From a bacterium (GTDB lineage: Bacteria > Myxococcota_A > UBA9160 > UBA4427): a stretch of DNA of 64,000 bases. Under the pieces are notes generated by a model, which did not search any database, had not been told where the DNA came from, and saw only the letters and a list, made by a program, of their open reading frames with translations. The stretch covers positions 310,001 through 374,000 of the forward strand of contig JANSYR010000004.1 of NCBI GenBank assembly GCA_024742285.1. The letters are read 5' to 3'. This document shows, in pieces, positions 38,466 through 46,924 of the stretch. Within the stretch, counting starts at the first letter, position 1. Every line of letters begins with the position of its first letter. Position numbers and translations under genes: made by a program.

Positions 38466-39368
38466 GTGAAGCTCGTCGCCTGCCCCGATTGCCACGCCCA
38501 GTACGACGTCTCGTCGATGGTGCCCGACAGCGACTTCGATTGTCGTTGTGGAACGGCCCTCGTCGCGACGCCGCCCGTCGGCGTCGACGCACCGGTCCAG
38601 CGGTGCAGTTCCTGTGGTGCGGTCGCGATCGAGGGCGCCGACTTCTGCGCGTACTGCGGGTCGGGCATCGTCCCCGTCGATCACGTTGGAAGTCTGATCT
38701 GTCCCGAGTGCATGGCGCGCAACGTCGACGACGCGCGCTTCTGCCTCGCCTGCGGCGTGGCCTTCGCGCCTTCGACACACGAGAGTCAGGTCTCGGAGCT
38801 CCAGTGTCCGTGCTGCGAGACCTTGATGTTCGTCCGCGAAGTCGCCGGTCTGCTCGTCCAGGAATGCGCCAAGTGTCGCGGCTTGTGGGCCGAGACCGAC
38901 GTATTCGAGTCTCTCGTACAGCGTGCGACGACCGCCGCGATCGAACGAAACGCGCAGGGTGGAGGAGACGGACCGCGACTCGAGGGTGGCAATCCGTTCG
39001 AAGGCGTCGATCCGTTCAATGCGAGAATCGACTACCGCCGGTGCCCTTCCTGCGACTCGATGATGGCTCGCCGGAACTACCAGAAGAGATCGGGCGTGAT
39101 CGTCGACCAGTGCCGAACCCACGGTACCTGGCTGGACGCCGACGAGCTCGAGCGGATCGCGGGCTTCATCCTCTCGGGCCGAGCCGCCGATGCTGCGCGG
39201 ATCGAAGTGCAGCTCAAGGAAGAGGAGCGACGCCGCGCCGCCCGGAGCGCGATGCACGTCGCGAGCCAGGTGCGGGTCGAGGCCGGCGAGTCGCTCTTCT
39301 CGACGAACCGAAGCGACAAGAGCACCGCGGAGTCGGTGCTCGGCTTCCTGATCTCGCTGCTCGACTGA
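38466..39368 (+). CDS. Multi-zinc-ribbon (zf-TFIIB-like) protein
   Basis: 300 residues, GTG start. Five zinc-knuckle pairs: CPDCHAQY, CSSCGAVAIEGADFCAYCG, CPECMARNVDDARFCLACG, CPCCETLMFVREVAGLLVQECAKCRGLW and CPSCDSMMARRNYQKRSGVIVDQCRTHGTWLD. The last two are zf-TFIIB units, which usually have the C-P-x-C and C-x-x-C-x-G-x-W pattern. The helical C-terminus is basic. Lies 58 bp before an SPFH gene, as the zinc-ribbon and SPFH partners do in B. subtilis ydjG/ydjI. Probably an adaptor of an envelope-stress complex. Confidence 0.8.
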   Translation: MKLVACPDCHAQYDVSSMVPDSDFDCRCGTALVATPPVGVDAPVQRCSSCGAVAIEGADFCAYCGSGIVPVDHVGSLICPECMARNVDDARFCLACGVAFAPSTHESQVSELQCPCCETLMFVREVAGLLVQECAKCRGLWAETDVFESLVQRATTAAIERNAQGGGDGPRLEGGNPFEGVDPFNARIDYRRCPSCDSMMARRNYQKRSGVIVDQCRTHGTWLDADELERIAGFILSGRAADAARIEVQLKEEERRRAARSAMHVASQVRVEAGESLFSTNRSDKSTAESVLGFLISLLD

Positions 39369-39426
39369 ACTCTCTTCGCACCCGGTTCGCCGGGACGTGG
39401 CCAAACGACCGAGAGGTGAAACCGAC

Positions 39427-40536
39427 ATGGGACTGATCGACAAACTCCGCGCAGAGCTCATCGACATCGTCGAGTGGATCGACGATTCGCAACACACGCT
39501 CGTCTGGCGTTTTCCGCGGTACCGCAACCAGATCAAGTACGGCGCGCAGCTGATCGTGCGGCCCGGCCAATCCGCGGTCTTCGTCCATCAGGGTCAGATC
39601 GCCGACGTCTTCGGTCCCGGGCACTATCGCCTCGAAACGAAGAATCTCCCGGTCCTCTCGACGTTGATGGGATGGATGCACGGCTTCGACTCGCCCTTCA
39701 AGGCCGAGGTCTACTTCGTCAGCACGCGCCAGCTGACCGACCTCAAGTGGGGCACGTCGAACCCGGTCCCGCTTCGCGACGCCGACTTCGGACCGGTTCG
39801 CGTCCGTGCGTTCGGAACCTACACCCTGCGCGCGATCGATCCCGGACGGCTCCTGTCCGAGCTCGTCGGTACCGATGGCGTCTATGAGGCCGAGGAGATC
39901 GCGGCCCTGCTGCGCTCGATCATATCGATGGCCTTCGCCGACGTCGTCGCGAGCTCGGGGATCAGTGTTCTCGATCTCGCCCAGAACTACAGCGAGCTGT
40001 CGGAGACGCTCCGCCAGGCGGTGGTCGAGCGGATCGACGACGAGTACGGCCTCGAGCTCCCCCAGCTCTACATCGTGAACGTCTCCGTCCCCGCCGAGGT
40101 CGAACGGGCCCTCGACGCGCGGGCGAGCATGGCGGCGATCGGCAACCTCGGCGCCTATCAGGCCTACCAGATGGGCAACGCGATGCCCGAAGCCGCGGCG
40201 AATCCGGCGGGCGGGCTTGCCGGTGCCGGCGTCGGGCTCGGCATGGGGCTCGCGATGACGAACTCGATGCAGGGGATGATGGGCGGCGGCAGCCCGCAGG
40301 GCGCGCCTCCGCAGGCGCCTCCGCCCGTGCCGACCGTGACCTGGCACGTGGCCGAGAACGGCGACGCACTCGGTCCCTTCACGCCCGCGCAGATGGCGCA
40401 GGCGATCGCCGGCGGCCGAGTGACGACGACCTCGCTCGTCTGGTGTGCCGGGATGGACGGCTGGCTGCCGGCAGGCGAAGTCGAGGCCTTGATGGGCCAG
40501 TTCGCGCCGCAGCCGCCGCCGATTCCGGAGGGCTGA
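39427..40536 (+). CDS. SPFH (YdjI-type) protein with C-terminal GYF_2 domain
   Basis: 369 residues from the ATG at 39427 (AGAGGTGA upstream). SPFH/band-7-like domain of the virion-core/YdjI type: HTLVWRFPRYRNQIKYGAQLIVRPGQSAVFVHQGQI, GPGHYRLETKNLPVLS, and a long helical region ending in VPAEVERALDARASMAAIGNL. A Gly/Met/Pro-rich linker leads to a GYF_2 domain (WHVAENGDALGPFTPAQMAQAI, TSLVWCAGMDGWLPAGEV). Membrane-surface scaffold. Follows the zinc-ribbon gene and is 3 bp before the next gene. Confidence 0.85.
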   Translation: MGLIDKLRAELIDIVEWIDDSQHTLVWRFPRYRNQIKYGAQLIVRPGQSAVFVHQGQIADVFGPGHYRLETKNLPVLSTLMGWMHGFDSPFKAEVYFVSTRQLTDLKWGTSNPVPLRDADFGPVRVRAFGTYTLRAIDPGRLLSELVGTDGVYEAEEIAALLRSIISMAFADVVASSGISVLDLAQNYSELSETLRQAVVERIDDEYGLELPQLYIVNVSVPAEVERALDARASMAAIGNLGAYQAYQMGNAMPEAAANPAGGLAGAGVGLGMGLAMTNSMQGMMGGGSPQGAPPQAPPPVPTVTWHVAENGDALGPFTPAQMAQAIAGGRVTTTSLVWCAGMDGWLPAGEVEALMGQFAPQPPPIPEG

Positions 40537-40539
40537 TCG

Positions 40540-41013
40540 ATGATCCGTTCGAAGCGCCTCGGTCTCGAGCTCTATCCGGGCACCGTCTTCATCTATCGCA
40601 GCCGCCGTCGCGGTCTGTTCGGTTTCGGCAAGAACAGCTACGCGATCGGCGAAGTGCTGGCCGTCGACGAGCCCCACGGCATCGTCCACGTTCGCACGCT
40701 CAAGAGCAACGCGCAGACGGGCCCCAAGGTCGACATCAACCACATCCCGGTGCTCTTCCGCCAGCTCGTCCGCGACCTCGTCGAGGTCGTCGGCAAGGCT
40801 TCTCCGGACATCGAGACCTGGGCTTCGATCAACGAATTCCGCCGCCGTCACGCCGCCGGCGAGGTCGGCGCATTCGCCGGCCGCCTCTGGAAGGCCGAAG
40901 CCCTCGCCCGCAAGGCGCTCCCCCCCGAGCAGGAACGCACCCCGATCCAGCACACCTTCGTCAAACGCCGCGACGGCAACGGCCCCCTCTCGGTCGTCGA
41001 GGTGTCCGTCTAG
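40540..41013 (+). CDS. Hypothetical protein in SPFH operon
   Basis: Not recognised. 157 residues: a beta-rich start (GLELYPGTVFIYRSRRRGLFGFGKNSYAIGEVLAVD), an aromatic core and a helical C-terminus (ETWASINEFRRRHAAGEVGAFAG). No signal or membrane segment. It starts 3 bp after the SPFH stop, so it is part of the same unit and likely the same complex. Confidence 0.75.
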   Translation: MIRSKRLGLELYPGTVFIYRSRRRGLFGFGKNSYAIGEVLAVDEPHGIVHVRTLKSNAQTGPKVDINHIPVLFRQLVRDLVEVVGKASPDIETWASINEFRRRHAAGEVGAFAGRLWKAEALARKALPPEQERTPIQHTFVKRRDGNGPLSVVEVSV

Positions 41014-41050
41014 GGGGAGGCGGGCGAGCCTTCGAGGCGCAGCGGGCAAG

Positions 41051-41120
41051 CTCCAGACTCGCCGAGCGCCCGCAGCCGCCCGCGCTCCGACCGATCTCCA
41101 AACTCGCCGAGCGCCCGCAG
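41051..41120. repeat. Two 25-bp direct repeats, period 45
   Basis: Copies at 41051-41075 and 41096-41120 share CTCCARACTCGCCGAGCGCC and CGCAG with one mismatch. They lie in the gap between the convergent genes at 40540-41013 and 41129-41566. Confidence 0.7.
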
Positions 41121-41128
41121 GCGACGGT

Positions 41129-41566
41129 TCAGTCGAAGACCCGCGAGCTCACGACCTCGCCGTTGCGGAACTGCACGACGCGTTCGAGGTTGCGCTTAGA
41201 GCCGCTACCGACGCCCAGGCCGACGCCGCCGAAGCCACCACCGCTTCCGCCGCCTCCACCGAGGCCGACGGAGAGTCCGGGGCTGGAGCTGACCCAGGTC
41301 CAGGTGATCGTCTCGCCGCCCTCGTCGATTCCCGTGGACGTCTCGTCCGGCTCACCGAGGGCCAACCGGACCTGATCCTCGGTCATGCCGAGGGCGACCT
41401 CGCCGGCGCGCACCTTCGCCTGAACGTCCGCGGGCCAGGTGTCGAAGAGCGCCTGCTCGTCGGCGATCCGGGACTCCGGCGTCGAGGCGCAGCCGAGGAC
41501 GAGGACGACGACGGAGATCGCCGCGAGAACGCCGCGAAACGACGCGCGGGCCAGGACCGGCTTCAT
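41129..41566 (-). CDS. SmpA/OmlA (BamE)-like lipoprotein
   Basis: 145 residues from the ATG at 41566; lipobox VLVLGC. Then a short BamE-like domain: VRAGEVALGMTEDQVRLALGEPDE, the fold's helix-loop signature, followed by a Gly-rich loop (GGGGGSGGGFGG) and RVVQFRNGEVVSSRVFD. The Gly-rich insertion is unlike BamE. Probably a lipid-anchored outer-membrane-associated protein. Downstream of the FAD oxidoreductase by 8 bp. Confidence 0.75.
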   Translation of the reverse strand: MKPVLARASFRGVLAAISVVVLVLGCASTPESRIADEQALFDTWPADVQAKVRAGEVALGMTEDQVRLALGEPDETSTGIDEGGETITWTWVSSSPGLSVGLGGGGGSGGGFGGVGLGVGSGSKRNLERVVQFRNGEVVSSRVFD

Positions 41567-41574
41567 GGTTTCTC

Positions 41575-42927
41575 TCAGCAAGGTTCGCCGACCTTCTTCA
41601 TCCAGGAGCCGTAGTCGCTGAAGCCGACCTTCTCGTGGAGCTTGGCGACGCGCTCGAGCAAGGCCTGGGATACGTCTTCCGACGGGGGCGTCGCGTCACC
41701 GAGTGCGTCGAGGACGTTGCCCGCGGTCTCGGAGGCCCCGGTCGCGACCAGGGCGCCGATCGCCGCATCGCGATCACGCTCGCCGACGCCGAGGTAGGCT
41801 TCGATCGCCGCCTCGCTCACCGCGGAGGCGTGCTTGCGGGAGGCGACGATGTTGCCCTTGCCCGTCACGACGTTGCCGACGGAGAACACCGTCGGATAGC
41901 CCTCGAGTCGGCCGAGGTCCCAGTCCTGGAAGTCGAAGAGCTCGCCGTTCATCTCGATTCCCGGGATCGCTTCGGGGATCGAACCGATCGAGCTGATGAC
42001 GGCGGGGCCGCGAACTTCGTAGGTCTCGTCCTGCTTCACGACGCGACCGTTCTCGATCTTCGTGCGTCGGAACACGACCCCGACGAGCGACCCGTCTTCG
42101 ACGATCAGACCATCCGGTGCGGAGAGGGGTTCGATGTCGAAGAGGTACTTGCTCGTGCTCTTGCCGACCATGCGGACGCGGCCGGCTTCGACCTTCTTGA
42201 GCCGGGCCTCGTCGGCGCCTTCGGGCGCGCTCATGACGGGCATGTCTTCGATCCGACGCCGGTAGTAGATCGTGGGCGGCGTGATCCCGAGCTCGTCCCA
42301 GGTCAGGCCGTGCTTCTCGAGGATCTTCGGGATGCCCTTGATCTCCAGCTCTTCGACGTCGGTCTCGATCCCGCGCTCGGCGAGGACCTCGACGGTTCGC
42401 TGGAGCGTGTGGATCTTCGCGACGTCGATCGAAGCGAGGCCACCGCCCAGGATGATCGCTCCGTCATGCAGCTCGTACTCGGCCTCGGGCATGTCGCCAC
42501 GCTCGGCGTGGTTGAACGCGATCACGAAGGGGTTCTGGTAGACGAGGCCCTTCCCGACGTACTCGTCCGCGCCGTCGACGGGAACGGGTCGATCCCGCCA
42601 CGCACCGTTCGCGAGGACGACCGCGGAGAAGCCCCAGTCCTCGACCAGCTCCTTGAAGTCGACGTCGCGGCCGATCTTCGTGTTCGGCACGAAGGTCACG
42701 CCCTGCTTCTGGAGCTTCTCGTCGATGACGCCGTATTCCTTGTTCCGCAGCGCCACGTGCCAGCGCGGGAGACCGTCCTCGATCTTCCCGTACGGCCGCG
42801 CGTTCTGCTCGAACACGAAGACCTGCACGCCCTTGTCCGCGAGACGACTCGCGACCTCGGCGCCAGCGGTCGCGCCGCCGATGACTGCCACGAAATGTCC
42901 GGTTCCATCGATTTGATCGGGTGCCAT
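41575..42927 (-). CDS. FAD/NAD(P) oxidoreductase (adrenodoxin-reductase/GltD-like)
   Basis: 450 residues from the ATG at 42927. The FAD-binding start is FVAVIGGATAGAEVASRLADKGVQVFVFEQN; the NAD(P) strand is EYELHDGAIILGGGLASIDVAKI. The layout matches ferredoxin-NADP reductase and glutamate-synthase small-subunit relatives, without the N-terminal Fe-S cysteines. The C-terminal region has GNVVTGKGNIVASRKHA. Electron partner unknown. Confidence 0.85.
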   Translation of the reverse strand: MAPDQIDGTGHFVAVIGGATAGAEVASRLADKGVQVFVFEQNARPYGKIEDGLPRWHVALRNKEYGVIDEKLQKQGVTFVPNTKIGRDVDFKELVEDWGFSAVVLANGAWRDRPVPVDGADEYVGKGLVYQNPFVIAFNHAERGDMPEAEYELHDGAIILGGGLASIDVAKIHTLQRTVEVLAERGIETDVEELEIKGIPKILEKHGLTWDELGITPPTIYYRRRIEDMPVMSAPEGADEARLKKVEAGRVRMVGKSTSKYLFDIEPLSAPDGLIVEDGSLVGVVFRRTKIENGRVVKQDETYEVRGPAVISSIGSIPEAIPGIEMNGELFDFQDWDLGRLEGYPTVFSVGNVVTGKGNIVASRKHASAVSEAAIEAYLGVGERDRDAAIGALVATGASETAGNVLDALGDATPPSEDVSQALLERVAKLHEKVGFSDYGSWMKKVGEPC

Positions 42928-43006
42928 GGCGCCGATGTTCGCAGCCTTCCGGTGGACCGACAATCCCGCCCGGCCCGGCACCCGAACGCGGTAGACTCCC
43001 ACCCGA

Positions 43007-43082
43007 GGGCCTGTAGCTCAGTGGTCAGAGCAATCGGCTCATAACCGAATGGTCCCTGGTTCAAGTCCAGGCGGGCCCACCA
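43007..43082 (+). tRNA. tRNA with CAU anticodon, probably tRNA-Ile2
   Basis: 76 nt with CCA encoded (43080-43082). Acceptor GGGCCTG pairs with CGGGCCC (one G-U). Anticodon CAT at 43040-43042 in loop CTCATAA. The variable region TGGTC and T-arm CTGGTTCAAGTCCAG resemble E. coli tRNA-Ile2 (ileX), whose C34 is changed to lysidine by TilS to read AUA. Elongator tRNA-Met is the alternative. A TAGACT -10 box lies at 42992-42997. Confidence 0.9.
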
Positions 43083-43261
43083 TTCTCCTCCGCGTCATCG
43101 CCCGGTGTCGCGTCTCGGAAGCGCGGCAACCCACGCCGTACTGGCGCGATCCCCCAAGCGTCGATGAAGCCATCGCGCGAAGCGCCGCCGTCCGGGAAAC
43201 CACGGCGCCGCCCAACGAGCACACCCGCCACGATCAGCTGCCTGCGCAAGGCCACGAAAGA
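43083..43261. other. Gap after the tRNA, nothing specific seen
   Basis: 179 bp between the tRNA and the minus-strand sRNA terminator. Reading frames are short and not protein-like. A few purine-rich stretches are present but no second tRNA. Confidence 0.4.
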
Positions 43262-43294
43262 AGAACCCCGGTGCCTTTCGGGCACCGGGGTTCT
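43262..43294 (-). terminator. Perfect 14-bp intrinsic terminator
   Basis: AGAACCCCGGTGCC (43262-43275) and GGCACCGGGGTTCT (43281-43294) with a 5-base loop. The minus-strand run TTCTTCTTTCG follows, so it works on the minus strand. Confidence 0.8.
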
Positions 43295-43384
43295 GGGACT
43301 AGCCAGTGTGCGTCCTGTCTAGGTCCCGCACGGTCACTCAAGGGAGAATGGGACTTCTTTGGGTTGCGGCCGGTAGAAGCCCCT
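43262..43384 (-). ncRNA. Candidate structured small RNA with own promoter and terminator
   Basis: About 123 nt on the minus strand. -35 TTGTGG (43413-43418), 16-bp spacer, -10 TAGGAT (43391-43396); the predicted start (about 43384) coincides with the 5' arm of a 9-bp stem, GGGGCTTCT with AGAAGTCCC (43375-43383 and 43350-43358, one G-U). A second domain can pair GGGAC with GTCCC. It ends in a perfect 14-bp terminator stem (43262-43294) followed by TTCTTTC. No known RNA family was recognised; SRP, 6S, tmRNA and RNase P signatures are absent. Confidence 0.55.
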
Positions 43385-43390
43385 CGCTCG

Positions 43391-43418
43391 ATCCTATCAC
43401 GACGGCCCGAAACCACAA
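43391..43418 (-). promoter_or_regulatory. Promoter of the candidate small RNA
   Basis: TTGTGG and TAGGAT with a 16-bp spacer on the minus strand, placed so that the start falls exactly at the first base of a stable 5' stem. Confidence 0.5.
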
Positions 43419-43454
43419 CGATTCCGGGCAAATGTCAGGGTTGTTGCGGATTCG

Positions 43455-43537
43455 GCTCTGGGCTGTTCTTCTGCGCTCAGGGCTGTCCTTCCCGAGCTCA
43501 CGGCTGTCGTCCCCTCGCTCACGGCTGTCCACCCGAG
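43455..43537. repeat. Four tandem units of about 21 bp at a gene end
   Basis: Units with core GCTCA-x-GGCTGT begin near 43455, 43475, 43496 and 43517 (cores at 43461, 43481, 43502, 43523; periods 20, 21, 21). The last unit runs into the stop codon of the DUF2846 gene (43519). Confidence 0.75.
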
Positions 43538-44070
43538 GACGGCTCGGGAGAGGGCACGAGCCGGGTCGTGCCGGCGAGCTCGGCGAGGGCCTCCGAAGCG
43601 CCCATCGGCTGGAGATAGACGTTCTCGCTGACGGCGCCGCTGGTTCGCCCCGCGATCTCGAGTGCCCGCCCGGCCGGCTGGGACCGCTCGGTCAGGCGGA
43701 CCGTGATCTTCAGATAGGCCGTCTCGCCCGGGCCGACGTGGAGCGCGAGGTCGTTCCACCCCCAGGCGACGAACGCGACGCTTCGGACGCCGGCTTCGAT
43801 CTCGTGCAGACCGGGGGGCAGGTCGACCCGCTCGTACTCGCCGTGGCGGAGCACGCCGAGCGGCCGGCCGTCGACGCGCAGTCGGACCGGGGAGACCGAA
43901 GCCCGGGGATCGAGGCGGTAGACGTAGATCCGAGCCCGTTCCGGGGAGGGGGAAGGCGCATCGGCGAAGGGCGGGCCCATCGGACGGGTCGAACAGGCAA
44001 CGAGAATCGCTCCCAACACTCCGGCCGAGAGCACGAGGACCGCGCGCCCCCTTCGTCGTCGATTCGTCAT
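43519..44070 (-). CDS. DUF2846-domain lipoprotein
   Basis: 183 residues, ATG at 44070. Signal sequence and lipobox ILVAC, then ARIYVYRLDPR, LRVDGRPLGVLRHGEYERVDLPPGLHEIEAG and a long beta-rich tail, matching the DUF2846 family of outer-membrane-associated lipoproteins. Function unknown. The end is Pro/Ser/Gly-rich (SPEPSSGGQP), where 21-bp repeats begin. Confidence 0.85.
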   Translation of the reverse strand: MTNRRRRGRAVLVLSAGVLGAILVACSTRPMGPPFADAPSPSPERARIYVYRLDPRASVSPVRLRVDGRPLGVLRHGEYERVDLPPGLHEIEAGVRSVAFVAWGWNDLALHVGPGETAYLKITVRLTERSQPAGRALEIAGRTSGAVSENVYLQPMGASEALAELAGTTRLVPSPEPSSGGQP

Positions 44071-44324
44071 CGCGCCTTCCTCTGCACATCTTTCGCGCTC
44101 CCGGAATCTAGCTCGCGTGTCTCGCCCCCCGTGGGCGCCGCGAACGCTCGGTCCTGCGAATCGGTCGAGGGCGCCGCTACGCTACGCTGCCGTTCGCGGC
44201 CGCAGGGGCCGTGAATGGACCCCTCGCAGGACTGGCGAGGTTCCCGGATCGGTGTGCCCCCTCTACTCGCCCGACCCGGTTGCCGAACCGTGGGAATCGT
44301 CGACGACCGTCCGACACCAGACAC

Positions 44325-45398
44325 ATGCGCAAGGACAAGGACCGCTACTGGGATTGCCTGGACCAGGCAATGGAGGCCTCTCACGGAGGCCGGATCGAGG
44401 AGGCGCTCGCCTGGCTCGACGAGGCCCTGCGCGTGCACCCCGACGGCGCCGAGGCCCACAACGGTCGCGGTGAGATTCTCTGGGACGACGGTCGGATCGA
44501 CGAGGCGCTGATCGAGTTCGATCGCGCGACGATCGCCGACGGCAAGTTCACGGCGGCCCACCTCAACCGGATCGAGCTCCTGATCGAGGAGCTCGGCGAG
44601 TTCGCGACGGCGGTTCGCCTCGCCGACGAGCTCCTTTCTGGCCGCCCCAAGCTGCCCCGGCCCGATCGCGTGCTGCAAGCCGAGGTCTACTACCTGAAGA
44701 GCAAGGCGCTCTTCTACCAGGACGACCTCGAGGGGGCGCTCTTCCTGGTGCGCCGCGCGACCAAGGCGGGCGGCGAGCTCGGCCTCTACTACGCGTTCGA
44801 GGGGCAGGTCCTCTTCGAGCTCGGTCAGTACAACGAGGCGCGCCGCGTCCTCGAGCGCGGGGTCGCGATCGATCCCGACGCAGCACACACCATCTACCAC
44901 CTGGGCCTCGTGCTCGAACGCCTCGAGGACGAGGGCGAGGAAGCCGCTTCACCGGCCGTCGGCCTCGAGAACGCGGCCGAGGCCTTCTCCCGGGCCAACG
45001 CCCTGGAGCCGCAGCAATTCCCGCTGCCGATCGAGATTCCGGAGGCGGGTTTCCGCCGCGCCGTCGACGAAGCATTCGGCAATCTGCCCCGCTCGATCCG
45101 GGAGCGGATCGAAGGGGTGGGCGTGGTGATCGAGGACTTCCCGACCCTCGAGCTCGTGCGCGACGAACGGATTTCTCCACAGACCCTCGGGCTCTTCATG
45201 GGGATCCCGCGAACCGAAGCGCTGATGACGGATCAGCCCCTCGATCTCGACCGGATCCTGCTCTTCAAGAAGAACCTCGAGAAGATCTGCCGGGACGAAG
45301 AGGATCTGATCGATCAGATCCAGATCACCGTTCGCCACGAGGTCGGCCACTACCTGGGGCTCGACGAGGACGACCTCGAACGCCTCGGGCTGGCCTGA
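44325..45398 (+). CDS. TPR protein with minimal zincin metallopeptidase domain
   Basis: 357 residues from the ATG at 44325. Tetratricopeptide repeats span about 1-220 (DEALRVHPDGAEAHNGRGEI, GLYYAFEGQVLFELGQYNEA and others). The C-terminal domain (about 230-357) is of the DUF1025/zincin_1 type with the active-site HEVGHYLGLDEDDLERLGL (HExxH plus a third ligand) and the family's FPTLELVRDE. Probable cytosolic metallopeptidase with TPR substrate docking. 14 bp before glcD. Confidence 0.85.
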   Translation: MRKDKDRYWDCLDQAMEASHGGRIEEALAWLDEALRVHPDGAEAHNGRGEILWDDGRIDEALIEFDRATIADGKFTAAHLNRIELLIEELGEFATAVRLADELLSGRPKLPRPDRVLQAEVYYLKSKALFYQDDLEGALFLVRRATKAGGELGLYYAFEGQVLFELGQYNEARRVLERGVAIDPDAAHTIYHLGLVLERLEDEGEEAASPAVGLENAAEAFSRANALEPQQFPLPIEIPEAGFRRAVDEAFGNLPRSIRERIEGVGVVIEDFPTLELVRDERISPQTLGLFMGIPRTEALMTDQPLDLDRILLFKKNLEKICRDEEDLIDQIQITVRHEVGHYLGLDEDDLERLGLA

Positions 45399-45412
45399 GA
45401 CGGTCGAGCTCG

Positions 45413-46924
45413 ATGTCTGCCGTTTCCTCCGCCGGCCCGAGCGTCTCCGAAGAGACGCCTTGCGGGGACGATCCGCGGCCGACGATCGCGCCGGCGGCTC
45501 TGATCGAACGGCTTCGGCGGATCGTCGGGGACGAGCACTGCCTGGCGCGCGAAGGTGAGCTCTTTGCGTACGAGTGCGATGGGCTGACCCTCGACCCCGC
45601 CCGGCCGCTGGCGGTCCTGCTGCCGGCCACGACCGAAGAAGTCGCGCGGATCGTTCGCGCGTGTCGCGAGGCCGACGTCCACTTCGTGCCGCGCGGGGCG
45701 GGGACGGGCTTGTCCGGGGGCGCTCACGCGACGCCGGGCTCCGTCCTGATCGAGTGCTCGCGGATGAATCGGATCCTCGAGGTCGACGAGGCGAATCGGA
45801 TCGCCGTCGTCCAGCCGGGGGTGGTGAACGCCGAGCTCTCGACGGCCATCAAGCAGTTCGGCCTCTTCTACGCCCCCGACCCGTCGAGCCAGCAGGCCTG
45901 CACGATCGGCGGGAACGTGGCCGAGAACTCCGGTGGTCCGCATACCCTCAAGTACGGCACGACGACGAACCACGTCCTCGCCCTCGAGATGGTGCTCCCC
46001 GACGGAACGATCACGCGCCTCGGCAATCGAACCGGGGAGAGCCCCGGGCCCGATCTCGTCGGGGCGATCGTCGGCAGCGAGGGGACGCTCGGAATCGTTA
46101 CCGAGATCACGGTGAACCTCTCGCCGATCCCCGAGGCGATCGAGACCCTGCTCGGGATCTTCGACGACATCGTGCCCGCGTGCCGGGCGGTGGGGCGTGT
46201 GATCCGATCCGGCGTCGTGCCTGCGGCGATGGAGATCGTGGACAAGCGTACGATCGAAGCGGTCGAAGCGAGCGTCTATGCGGCAGGGCTCCCGACGAGC
46301 GCCGGGGCGGTCCTGATCGTCGAGCTCGACGGCTCGAAGGTCTGCATGGAAGGCGAGATCGCGGCGATCCGCGAAGCCTGCGAGGCCGAGGGCTGCCAGA
46401 CGATCCAGGTCGCCCGGGACGAGGAGGAGCGGCTGCGTTTCTGGCGGGCGCGCAAGGGCGCGTTCGGGGCGATGGGCCGCCTGGCTCCGGACCTCTACGT
46501 CCACGACGCGGTCGTGCCGCGGGTCAAGCTGCCCGAGATCCTCGCGAAGGTCGGCGAGATCTGTGATCGCCACCGGCTCAAGCTCGCGAACGTCTTCCAC
46601 GCGGGCGACGGCAACCTCCATCCGAACATCTGCTTCGACCGTCGCGACGCCGACGAGCTCGCCCGCGTGATCCAGGCCGGGGAGGAGATCCTGACCGCCT
46701 GTACCGAGGCGGGCGGCGTGATCACCGGCGAGCACGGGGTGGGCGTCGAGAAGCGCGACTACATGCACCTCGTGTTCGAGCCGCACGATCTCGAGCCGAT
46801 GTACCGGCTTCGCGAGACCTTCGATCCGGATGGCGTCTGCAATCCGGGCAAGCAGATCCCGACGACCCGCTTCTGTGTCGAATCGAATCCGAAGGCGCGG
46901 GGCTACGAGGAGGTGCCGATCTGA
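45413..46924 (+). CDS. glcD: Glycolate oxidase subunit GlcD-like FAD enzyme
   Basis: FAD-dependent oxidation of glycolate or D-lactate type 2-hydroxyacids. 503 residues: PCMH FAD-binding domain (FVPRGAGTGLSGGAHA, NVAENSGGPHTLKYGTT, IVGSEGTLGIVTEITV) and the FAD-linked oxidase C-domain (NVFHAGDGNLHPNICFD, GEHGVGVEKRDYM). The His in HAGDGNLHP is a typical active-site region. Coupled to glcE by a TGATG overlap. Substrate specificity cannot be separated from D-lactate dehydrogenases by eye. Confidence 0.92.
   Translation: MSAVSSAGPSVSEETPCGDDPRPTIAPAALIERLRRIVGDEHCLAREGELFAYECDGLTLDPARPLAVLLPATTEEVARIVRACREADVHFVPRGAGTGLSGGAHATPGSVLIECSRMNRILEVDEANRIAVVQPGVVNAELSTAIKQFGLFYAPDPSSQQACTIGGNVAENSGGPHTLKYGTTTNHVLALEMVLPDGTITRLGNRTGESPGPDLVGAIVGSEGTLGIVTEITVNLSPIPEAIETLLGIFDDIVPACRAVGRVIRSGVVPAAMEIVDKRTIEAVEASVYAAGLPTSAGAVLIVELDGSKVCMEGEIAAIREACEAEGCQTIQVARDEEERLRFWRARKGAFGAMGRLAPDLYVHDAVVPRVKLPEILAKVGEICDRHRLKLANVFHAGDGNLHPNICFDRRDADELARVIQAGEEILTACTEAGGVITGEHGVGVEKRDYMHLVFEPHDLEPMYRLRETFDPDGVCNPGKQIPTTRFCVESNPKARGYEEVPI

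Noticed and set aside
43007-43082. Elongator tRNA-Met for the CAU tRNA
   Set aside because: Not excluded, but the variable loop and T-arm fit tRNA-Ile2 better; the call is kept as CAU with Ile2 preferred.
43338-43532. Small minus-strand frame with repeated DSRE-like heptads
   Set aside because: The periodicity comes from the tandem DNA repeat, and the frame overlaps the sRNA promoter and body.
43455-43537. 21-bp repeats as a CRISPR array
   Set aside because: Units are directly adjacent, degenerate and without spacers, and no cas gene is present.
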